This document shows positions 5,849-12,230 of a DNA stretch of 13,817 bases, piece after piece (within the stretch, counting starts at the first letter, position 1; every line of letters begins with the position of its first letter). Both the position numbers and the translations under genes were made by a program. The notes below the pieces were generated by a model that saw nothing but the letters and a program-made list of their open reading frames with translations, did not search any database and had not been told where the DNA came from. Source of the DNA: JBFHRB01 sp041591915 (GTDB taxonomy: Bacteria; Actinomycetota; Nitriliruptoria; Nitriliruptorales; Nitriliruptoraceae); contig JBFHRB010000062.1 in the NCBI GenBank assembly GCA_041591915.1, positions 1-13,817 on the forward strand, written 5' to 3'.

Positions 5849-6474
5849 CCCTGTTTGCCTCCGGGGGCGTAGGGGCTGGCGGTACCGGCGTTGAGGAGTC
5901 GCTCGACGTACTTGGCGATGACGTCGGCCTCGAGGTTGACGTCATCGCCCACACGGAGCGTGCCGAGCGTCGTGACCTCGCGTGTGTGCGGGATGAGGCC
6001 CACACGGAACCTCGGGCCCTCGACGTCGACAACGGTCAGGCTGACGCCCTGGATGGTCACCGAGCCCTTCGGCACGAGGTAGGGAACCAGCTCGTCGGGT
6101 GCCGCGACGGTCACCCACAGGGTCCCGGGCTGCTCGTCGAGTTCGACGATCCGGCCGACGCCGTCCACATGGCCCTGCACGAGGTGGCCGCCGAACCGCG
6201 ACTGGGCATGCATGGCACGCTCGAGGTTGACGCCGTCGCCGACCTCGAGGCGCCCGAGCGAGGTCGCTCGCAGGGTCTCCGCCATGAGGTCGGCCGCGAA
6301 GCCGCCGTCGGCGAGGAAGTCGGTCACCGTCAGGCAACAGCCGTTGACCGCGATCGAGTCGCCCACCTTCGCGTCGGTGACGACCTCGCGGCAGGCGATG
6401 GCGAGGCGCGCGTGCCCCTCCCCCACCTCGAGCTCGCTGACCGTGCCGAGCTCCTCGACGATGCCGGTGAACAT
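5845..6474 (-). CDS. ribE: Riboflavin synthase, alpha subunit
   Basis: This enzyme dismutates two molecules of 6,7-dimethyl-8-ribityllumazine into riboflavin and the aminopyrimidine, the last step of the pathway. The 209-residue product has the MFTGIVEELG N-terminus and the two-fold repeated lumazine-binding barrel: GCCLTV (45-50) in the first half and GVSLTV (143-148) in the second. GGHLVQGHVDG (95-105) and NLEADVIAKYVERL (180-193) are also typical. The ATG at 6474 overlaps the ribD stop by one base (TGATG), and the stop overlaps the ribBA start by four bases, so ribD, ribE and ribBA are probably translated as a coupled set. Confidence 0.98.
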   Translation of the reverse strand: MFTGIVEELGTVSELEVGEGHARLAIACREVVTDAKVGDSIAVNGCCLTVTDFLADGGFAADLMAETLRATSLGRLEVGDGVNLERAMHAQSRFGGHLVQGHVDGVGRIVELDEQPGTLWVTVAAPDELVPYLVPKGSVTIQGVSLTVVDVEGPRFRVGLIPHTREVTTLGTLRVGDDVNLEADVIAKYVERLLNAGTASPYAPGGKQG

Positions 6475-7622
6475 CAGCGCGGCTCCTCGGGCGTGACGAA
6501 GGGGGTGTCCTCCGGCTCGTCCGAAGGCACGGCAACGACCTCGAGGTCGCGGCCGATGTAGCCCACGCGCTGGGTCCGCCAGTGCCAGTCCCCGTCGGGG
6601 GACACGTCGACCGCGGGGCTGACGCGCGGGAGGCCGCGCGGGCCGATGACCGTGAGCGCGATGTGCAGGACCAGCCGGTCGACCATGCGTTCGCGGACGA
6701 ACGAGTGGGCCACGTGGCCGCCGCCCTCGATGAACACGGCCTGCAGGTCACGCGCGAGCAGCTCCGCCATGACCGTGCGGAGGTCCAGCCGGTCCCCGAC
6801 CCGTGGGACGTCGACGACCTCGACGCCGGCGTCGGCCAGGCCACGCCGCCACTCGGCCGGCCCGTCGTGCGTGAAGACCAGGCACCCGGGCCGCACCACC
6901 TGGGCATCGAGCGGGATGCGTCCGCGTCCGTCGAGCACGACCGGGCGCGGCTGCTGACCGCGGACCTCTGCGAGCCGGACGTCGAGCTGGGGGTCGTCGT
7001 CGATCACGGTCTGGGAGCCGACCAGCACGACGTCGTTGAGCGCCCGGCGTCGGTGGACCGTCGTGCGAGCCATCTCGCCGGTGATCCAGCGGTTGCCCAT
7101 CGGGTTGGTCAGCTGGCCGTCGAGGGTCTGCGCGAGCTTGAGCGTCACATGGGGTCGGCCGGTCTCGTGCACGTGCAGGAAGACCTCGTTCTGCGTCGAT
7201 GCCCACTCCGTCAGCAGGCCACCGTCGACCCTGATCCCGGCCTCGCCCAGGACCGCAGCACCCCCGCCCGCCAGCGGGTTGGGGTCGGCCAGCGAGTAGA
7301 CGACGCGTTCGACGCCCGCCTCGATGAGCGCCGTCGTGCACGGGCCCGTCCGGCCGGTGTGCGAACAGGGCTCCAGCGTGACGTAGGCCGTGGCCCCGCG
7401 TGCCCGCTCGCCTGCCGCACGCAGCGCGACGACCTCGGCGTGGGCCTCGCCCGGGCGCTGGTGCCAGCCCTCGCCGACGATCTCGTCACCCACCGTGACG
7501 ACGCAGCCGACCATCGGGTTCGGGCGTGCCGTGTCGCGGCCGCGCTCGGCGAGGGCGAGCGCCCGCGCCATGGTCGCGCGGTCATGTTCGGTCCACCGGG
7601 CACGGGGTGAGGTCGAGGTCAC
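6474..7622 (-). CDS. ribD: Bifunctional diaminohydroxyphosphoribosylaminopyrimidine deaminase / reductase
   Basis: RibD deaminates the pyrimidine made by GTP cyclohydrolase II and reduces the ribosyl side chain with NADPH. With a GTG start at 7622 the protein has 382 residues. The deaminase domain (about 12-150) shows NPMVGC (35-40), the zinc-binding HAE (61-63) and PCSHTGRTGPC (85-95, Cys 86 and 95). The reductase domain (about 156-368) shows TLKLAQTLDGQ (160-170), WITGEMAR (179-186), VGSQTVIDDDPQL (201-213) and IEGGGHVA (298-305). The start is uncertain: the frame stays open to a GTG at 7664, and none of the candidates has a good Shine-Dalgarno. 7622 is chosen because the residues before it do not look like the family. 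It is the first gene of the rib cluster; the 95 bases before it hold no FMN riboswitch. Confidence 0.96.
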   Translation of the reverse strand: MTSTSPRARWTEHDRATMARALALAERGRDTARPNPMVGCVVTVGDEIVGEGWHQRPGEAHAEVVALRAAGERARGATAYVTLEPCSHTGRTGPCTTALIEAGVERVVYSLADPNPLAGGGAAVLGEAGIRVDGGLLTEWASTQNEVFLHVHETGRPHVTLKLAQTLDGQLTNPMGNRWITGEMARTTVHRRRALNDVVLVGSQTVIDDDPQLDVRLAEVRGQQPRPVVLDGRGRIPLDAQVVRPGCLVFTHDGPAEWRRGLADAGVEVVDVPRVGDRLDLRTVMAELLARDLQAVFIEGGGHVAHSFVRERMVDRLVLHIALTVIGPRGLPRVSPAVDVSPDGDWHWRTQRVGYIGRDLEVVAVPSDEPEDTPFVTPEEPR

Positions 7623-7717
7623 GGGGCACAACCTGTGTGGGGAGGGCTCGCGGCGCCCGTGCACACGCGAGTGGTCCCGAGGGTACCCGTGTCGCCCGGC
7701 ACCCCGACCGCGCGCGG

Positions 7718-8677
7718 TCAGGTCCGGCCGGGCACATCCGTCCGCTGGTCCAGCGCCCAGTTGGACGGCCCACGCGACGCGCGCTTCGCGAACGACTTCA
7801 TCTCGGTCGCGATCTCGACGACCTGCGTGTGGTGGTTGAACGTCCGCTGGCGATTGGTCGCGATGCCGATCGACACGCTGACGATCGGGAATCGCTGCAG
7901 TTGGCCCCGTCGGTCGACCACCTCGATGTGGCCGCGGTCGCGGTCGACGGGGTCGTAGAGCGTGGGCGCGAAGGCGTCGAAGCGGGTGCAGATCGCGTCC
8001 GCGACGCGCTCGAGCGCGTCGGCGTCGATGACGACGATGAAGTCGTCCCCGCCGATGTGGCCGATGAACGTCGTCGGGTCGTCGAGGGCGCCGGCGACGT
8101 CCGTGAGGATGTCCGCGAGGCCCTTGATCATGTCGTCGCCGCGCAGGAACCCGTAGTGGTCGTTGAACGACTTGAACTGGTTCATGTCGACGTACAGCAG
8201 CGCGAACGGCCGGTGGATGTCGACCCGCCGCTGCAGCTCCTTCTCGATCCGGGCGTTGGCCGGCAGGCCCGTCAGCGGCGAGACCGCCGCCATCTCCTCG
8301 GCGCGACGCAGCGTCGACTGCACGCGAGCGATCAACTCGTCCGGGTCGAACGGCTTGGTGACGTAGTCATCGGCGCCTGCCGTGAGGCCCTGCACCTTGT
8401 CACTGGACTGTGCGCGCGCCGTCAGCATGATGATGGGGATGTGGCTGGTGCGACCGTCCTCGCGCAGGTGCTTGCAGGCCTCGATGCCGTCCATCTTCGG
8501 CATCATCACGTCCATGAGGATGATCGCCGGCTGGAGCGTGATGGCCGTCGACACCGCCTCTTCGCCGTTGGTCGCCGTCGTGACCTCGTACTCGGCCATC
8601 TCGAGCGTGACCTCGAGGAACGTGCGGATGTCGGGATCGTCGTCGACGATCAGGACTCGGCGCTCCTCGTCGTTCAC
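7718..8677 (-). CDS. Response regulator with REC and GGDEF-like domains
   Basis: The 319-residue product is a two-component response regulator whose output is a GGDEF domain, the fold that makes cyclic di-GMP from two GTP. The receiver domain (about 6-124) has the acidic pair Asp 12-13, phospho-acceptor Asp 56 in LMDVMMPKMDG, Thr 86 in LTAR and Lys 108 in YVTKPFDPDEL. The output domain (about 130-302) has LTGLPANARIE (135-145), DMNQFKSFNDHYGFLRGDD (164-182) and the signature IGGDDF (208-213). The catalytic-loop Glu is thus Asp, and the RxxD inhibitory site before the signature is missing (DPTT at 200-203). It may be a cyclase with altered control, a weak enzyme, or a GTP or c-di-GMP sensor. 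The GTG start at 8677 overlaps the rpe stop by four bases (GTGA); a longer open frame to 9190 is an rpe shadow. No histidine kinase is nearby. Confidence 0.93.
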   Translation of the reverse strand: MNDEERRVLIVDDDPDIRTFLEVTLEMAEYEVTTATNGEEAVSTAITLQPAIILMDVMMPKMDGIEACKHLREDGRTSHIPIIMLTARAQSSDKVQGLTAGADDYVTKPFDPDELIARVQSTLRRAEEMAAVSPLTGLPANARIEKELQRRVDIHRPFALLYVDMNQFKSFNDHYGFLRGDDMIKGLADILTDVAGALDDPTTFIGHIGGDDFIVVIDADALERVADAICTRFDAFAPTLYDPVDRDRGHIEVVDRRGQLQRFPIVSVSIGIATNRQRTFNHHTQVVEIATEMKSFAKRASRGPSNWALDQRTDVPGRT

Positions 8678-9354
8678 GCCGCCCTGGCCGCCTCGTGAGC
8701 GGCGGCCATGATCGCGCGAGCGGCAGCCGTGCGGTCGTCGGCCCCGAACACCGCGGAGCCGGCGACGAACGTGTCGGCACCGGCAGCGACGGCCTGCCCG
8801 ACCGTGGCCGGGCCGATGCCGCCGTCGACCTCGATGCGGTACCGCATGCCACCATCTTGGCGTCGTTGGGCCGCCTCGGCCACCTTCGGCATCACCTCTG
8901 GCATGAAGGACTGGCCGCCGAATCCGGGCTCGACCGTCATGAGCAGCAGCATGTCGATGCTGGGAAGCAGGTCCGCGAAGGGTGCGAGGCCCATCCCGGG
9001 CTTGACGGCGATGCCGACCTCGGCACCCATCTCGTGGAGGCGGTCGACGAGCGCCTGCGCGTCGTCGGACGTCTCGGGGTGGAACGTGACCGAGTCGGAG
9101 CCGGCCTCGACGAACTGCGGGGCGTAGGTGTCGGGGTCCGTGATCATCAGGTGCGTGTCGAGCGGCAGGTCGGTGGCCTTGCGAAGCCACTTGACGACAC
9201 CGGGGCCGATCGTGAGGTTCGGGACGTAGTGCCCGTCCATCACGTCGACGTGCAGCAGCTGGCTGACGTGGGCGACCGTTGCGATCTCGTCGGCCAGCCG
9301 CGCGAAGTCAGCGGACAGGATCGAAGGCGCGAGCCGCAGTTCCATCGACGTCAT
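8674..9354 (-). CDS. rpe: Ribulose-phosphate 3-epimerase
   Basis: Rpe interconverts D-ribulose-5-phosphate and D-xylulose-5-phosphate in the pentose phosphate pathway. With the ATG at 9354 the product has 226 residues, the usual length for this TIM-barrel enzyme. Motifs include LAPSILSADFARL near the N-terminus, LLHVDVMDGHYVPNLTIGP with the metal-binding His and catalytic Asp, THLMI, MTVEPGFGGQSF, EVDGGI with the second catalytic Asp, and VAGSAVFG for phosphate binding. A second ATG at 9345 is possible; the first is preferred because GGACGG lies upstream. A further upstream extension is non-family sequence. The gene follows rsmB after 78 bases that hold a small GC hairpin (9380-9368) but no clear promoter. 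Its 3' end overlaps the REC-GGDEF gene. Its substrate ribulose-5-phosphate is also that of RibBA. Confidence 0.97.
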   Translation of the reverse strand: MTSMELRLAPSILSADFARLADEIATVAHVSQLLHVDVMDGHYVPNLTIGPGVVKWLRKATDLPLDTHLMITDPDTYAPQFVEAGSDSVTFHPETSDDAQALVDRLHEMGAEVGIAVKPGMGLAPFADLLPSIDMLLLMTVEPGFGGQSFMPEVMPKVAEAAQRRQDGGMRYRIEVDGGIGPATVGQAVAAGADTFVAGSAVFGADDRTAAARAIMAAAHEAARAA

Positions 9355-9432
9355 CGGCCAACCGTCCCGCGCGTCGCGCGCTGTCTTCCCTCGGTTCCTG
9401 CCCCACGGCGACCTTACCCGAGGCAACCGGCG

Positions 9433-10725
9433 TCAGCCCGCAACGCCCTCGGCCTCGAAGACCGCGACGAACATGCCATCGGTGTCGTCGATGTGCGGCC
9501 AGAGTTGCCGGCTCGACCGGTGCGCCAGGCCCTCGGGGGCTGACTCCTCGACGCCGACCGTCTCGGCCCGGGTCCAGGTGCAGACCGAGTAGACGAGCCG
9601 CCCCCCGGGGCGGACGAGCCGCCCGGCGGCGGCGAGCAGGGACCTCTGCTGCGCCGCGGCACGCCCGACGTCCGCGGCGGTCCGCCGCCACCGGACGTCG
9701 GGGCGGCGACGCCCGGTCCCGAGGTCCGTGCACGGGGCGTCGAGGAGGACCACGTCGAACGAGGCAGCCTCGACCGGAGGGTCGTGCGCATCGCCGACGT
9801 GGACCTCCACTCCGACACCCAGGCGGGCCGCCGCCTCCTCGACCAGCGCTGCGCGATGGGGGTGCAGTTCCACGGCGACGACCTTGCCCGCGGCGCCGGC
9901 GAGGGCGGCGAGGTGTGCGGTCTTCCCGCCGGGACCAGCGCACAGGTCGAGCACCCGGGCTCCCCGAGAGACCTCGCACGACTCGACGACGAACATCGAC
10001 GCCTCGTCCTGGACCGCTGCCCGGCCCTGCTCGACGCAGGCGAGCGTGCGCGGGTCCGCACTCGGTGCGTGCACCGCATCGGCGGTCAGGGAGCCCGGGG
10101 TCGCGTCGATCCCGACCGCGCGGAGTTCCTCGACGAGGGCATCCCGGTCCGCGGTGGCTCGCAGCGTGACGCCGGGGTTGTCGTTGTCCGCCGCCAGTGC
10201 CGCCGGTCCCTCATCCGGCCCGAGGCGGGCGAGCACCTCCTCGACCTGCCACGCCGGGTGCGCGGTCACGAGGGCGAGGTGCTCGATCCGCTGCTGCACG
10301 GGGTCGGGCCACGGGAGGTCGTCCAGCCGTCGGCCGAGATTGCGCAGGACGCCGTTCACGAAGCCGGACAGGGCCTCACCCCTGGATCGACCGACCAGGC
10401 TACGGATGAGGTCCACCGAGGTGTCGACGGCGGCACGTGCGGGGACGTCTGACTTCAACAGCTGCAACGCCCCGATGCGCAGCACTCGCAGGACGGCGGG
10501 ATCGAGCCGCTCGACCGGCCGCTTGCTCACCTGCGACAGCGCCCAGTCCAGCGTGCCGGTCCACCGGATCGTCTCGTACGCGAGGAAGCTCGCGAACGCG
10601 CGATCCCGCGCGTCGGGTAGATCGGCGACGGCAACGGGCACGGCCAGGTTGCTGTAGGCGTCGCCCTCCTCGACCGCCACCAGGGCGTCGTAGGCGGCTC
10701 GCCGAGCCGGGAGGCCTCGACTCAC
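9433..10725 (-). CDS. rsmB: 16S rRNA (cytosine-C5) methyltransferase, RsmB/Sun family
   Basis: RsmB transfers a methyl group from S-adenosylmethionine to C5 of a cytosine in helix 31 of 16S rRNA (C967 in E. coli). The 430-residue protein has an N-terminal NusB-like RNA-binding domain (about 5-135, with FVNGVLRNLG at 122-131) and a C-terminal Rossmann methyltransferase domain (about 230-428). Visible motifs are QDEASMFV (239-246), the SAM-binding DLCAGPGGKT (260-269), motif IV DAPCTDLGTGRRRPDVRW (329-346, Cys 332) and motif VI YSVCTWTRAE (379-388), in which Cys 382 is the expected nucleophile; the family usually has TC rather than VC at this point. The GTG start at 10725 overlaps the fmt stop by four bases (GTGA), with AGAGG about ten bases upstream. 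It sits in the conserved def-fmt-rsmB order. Confidence 0.96.
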   Translation of the reverse strand: MSRGLPARRAAYDALVAVEEGDAYSNLAVPVAVADLPDARDRAFASFLAYETIRWTGTLDWALSQVSKRPVERLDPAVLRVLRIGALQLLKSDVPARAAVDTSVDLIRSLVGRSRGEALSGFVNGVLRNLGRRLDDLPWPDPVQQRIEHLALVTAHPAWQVEEVLARLGPDEGPAALAADNDNPGVTLRATADRDALVEELRAVGIDATPGSLTADAVHAPSADPRTLACVEQGRAAVQDEASMFVVESCEVSRGARVLDLCAGPGGKTAHLAALAGAAGKVVAVELHPHRAALVEEAAARLGVGVEVHVGDAHDPPVEAASFDVVLLDAPCTDLGTGRRRPDVRWRRTAADVGRAAAQQRSLLAAAGRLVRPGGRLVYSVCTWTRAETVGVEESAPEGLAHRSSRQLWPHIDDTDGMFVAVFEAEGVAG

Positions 10726-11645
10726 TCCCCCAGGACCTCTCCCAACGGCTGGTAGCCGTTGGCGAACGCACGCCCGTCCATGCGGGCCTTGCCGGCCGGC
10801 TGGACCTCGGTCAGCACGACGGCGCCGTCTCCGCAGCCCACCACGGGGCCGTCGTCAGCCGTGTCGACGACCCTGCCGGGGGGTCCATCGACGTCGACGA
10901 CGGGGCGTGCCCGCCACACCTTCAGCCGCTTGCCGCGGAACCCGGTGTGTGCGCCGGGCGCGGGGTTGGCGCTGCGCACGAGGTCGGCGACGGCCGTGGC
11001 CGGCACGTCGAAGTCGATGGCGACGTCCTCCGGCGTGATCTTGGGCGCGAGCGTCGCGCCCTCATCGGGCTGCGGCGTCGCCTCGGCGCCGGACACGAGC
11101 GCTCGGACGCTGTCGACCAGCAGTGGCGCCCCCAGCTCGGCCAGTCGCTCGAGCAGTTCACCGCTCGTCTCGTCCGGGGAGATCGGCGTCTCGACGGTGG
11201 CCAGTACGGGCCCCGTGTCCATCCCCTCGTCGAGGACGAACGTCGTCGCGCCGCTGACGGTGTCGCCGGCGCGGATCGCGTGCTGGACGGGTGCCGCGCC
11301 ACGCCAACGGGGCAGGAGTGAGAAGTGCAGGTTCACGAAGCCGCGGCCGCCCGCGTCGAGGACGTCGCGCGGAAGCAGCGCCCCGTACGCCACGATCGCA
11401 CAGGCGTCGAGCTCGAGCTCGAGGAGGTCGTCGAGGATCTCGCGCGGCTTGGCGGGCTGCAGGATCGGCAGTCCGAGCTCGAGGGCAGCCACCTTGACCG
11501 GTGGCGGCACGGGCGTCCCGGACCGGCCGCGGGGTCGGTCGGGGTTGGTGACGACGGCGACGACGTCCAGGTCGGTCGCGTCGGCCAGCGCACGCAACGA
11601 GCCGACCGCGATGTCGGGAGTCCCGAAGAAGGCGATGCGGGTCAC
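10722..11645 (-). CDS. fmt: Methionyl-tRNA formyltransferase
   Basis: Fmt formylates Met-tRNA(fMet) using 10-formyltetrahydrofolate, marking the initiator tRNA. The 307-residue product starts TRIAFFGTPDIAVGSLRAL, the standard N-terminus. The catalytic triad is visible as Asn 105 and His 107 in VNLHFSLLPRWRGAAPV (104-120), and Asp 143 in LDEGMDTGPVL (138-148). The C-terminal OB-like tRNA-binding domain covers about 205-305, with APKITPEDVAIDF (200-212) and FRGKRLKVWRARP (236-248). The GTG start at 11645 overlaps the def stop by four bases (GTGA). The frame is open further upstream, but that part is def read in another frame and is rich in Arg, Pro and Ala. Coupling with def makes sense because the deformylase removes what Fmt adds. 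Confidence 0.97.
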   Translation of the reverse strand: MTRIAFFGTPDIAVGSLRALADATDLDVVAVVTNPDRPRGRSGTPVPPPVKVAALELGLPILQPAKPREILDDLLELELDACAIVAYGALLPRDVLDAGGRGFVNLHFSLLPRWRGAAPVQHAIRAGDTVSGATTFVLDEGMDTGPVLATVETPISPDETSGELLERLAELGAPLLVDSVRALVSGAEATPQPDEGATLAPKITPEDVAIDFDVPATAVADLVRSANPAPGAHTGFRGKRLKVWRARPVVDVDGPPGRVVDTADDGPVVGCGDGAVVLTEVQPAGKARMDGRAFANGYQPLGEVLGE

Positions 11646-12193
11646 TGGTCGCGGCGGCCGAGCAGCAGGCTGCCGAGCCCGGCCTGCGGCTCCTCGATGC
11701 CCTGCTCGAGCCGGTACTCGCGCATCCGCTTCATCGCTTCCTTGCGGTCGTGCTTGGCGAGGTGGTCGATGAAGAGGACGCCGGCCAGGTGGTCCATCTC
11801 GTGCAGCCACACCCGGGCGTCGAAGCCCTCCAGCTGCCTGATGTGCTCGTCGCCGGCGAGGTCCTGCCACTGGATCTCGACCCTCAGCGGGCGCTGAACG
11901 GGGTAGAAGAGGCCCGGGAAGGACAGGCAGCCCTCGTCGTCCAGCAGGCTCTCCTCGCTGGAGTCCGTGACGGTCGGGTTGACGACGGCCCCGTGTTCCT
12001 CGTCGACCTCCCAGGTGAAGAGCTGCTTGAGGACCCCCACCTGCGGGGCGGCAAGGCCCACCCCCGGCGCGGCTCGCATCGTCTCCAGCATGTCGTCGGC
12101 GAGCCGGGTCAGGCGTTCGTCGAACGTGTCGACCTCCCGGGCCTGCTGGCGGAGGACCGGGTCGCCGAAGACGCGGATCTCGAGGATGGCCAC
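11642..12193 (-). CDS. def: Peptide deformylase
   Basis: Def is a metalloprotease that removes the formyl group from the N-terminal methionine of new proteins at the ribosome. The 183-residue product has the three family motifs: GVGLAAPQVG (44-53), EGCLSFPG (87-94, metal ligand Cys 89) and HEMDHL (131-136, ligands His 131 and His 135 with catalytic Glu 132). The start is GTG at 12193, giving AILEIRVFGDPVLRQQA; GGAG lies six bases upstream. A longer open frame to 12313 overlaps the priA end and is not family-like. It lies 37 bases after the priA stop. The C-terminal tail after 160 is short and charged. Confidence 0.97.
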   Translation of the reverse strand: MAILEIRVFGDPVLRQQAREVDTFDERLTRLADDMLETMRAAPGVGLAAPQVGVLKQLFTWEVDEEHGAVVNPTVTDSSEESLLDDEGCLSFPGLFYPVQRPLRVEIQWQDLAGDEHIRQLEGFDARVWLHEMDHLAGVLFIDHLAKHDRKEAMKRMREYRLEQGIEEPQAGLGSLLLGRRDQ

Positions 12194-12230
12194 GGGTGGC
12201 TCCGGGGAGGACGCTTGCGGAGGTGAGAGG

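Noticed and set aside
4127..5872. A 581-codon open frame on the plus strand.
   Set aside because: It is exactly antisense to ribH/ribBA, has biased Arg/Val/Gly/Asp composition and no recognisable domain; long antisense frames are expected in DNA of this GC content.
7623..7664. A ribD start at the GTG at 7664.
   Set aside because: It has no Shine-Dalgarno and adds 14 residues that do not resemble the family; it remains a possible alternative.
7706..7719. A palindrome GACCGCGCGCGGTC at the stop of the REC-GGDEF gene.
   Set aside because: The stem is only five pairs with a four-base loop and no U-tract; GC palindromes of this size are common here, so it is not called a terminator.
8678..9190. 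A longer start for the REC-GGDEF gene.
   Set aside because: The extension is rpe read in another frame; the receiver domain begins right after the GTG at 8677.
11646..11870. A longer start for fmt.
   Set aside because: The extension overlaps def in another frame and is rich in Arg, Pro and Ala; the family N-terminus begins at the GTG at 11645.
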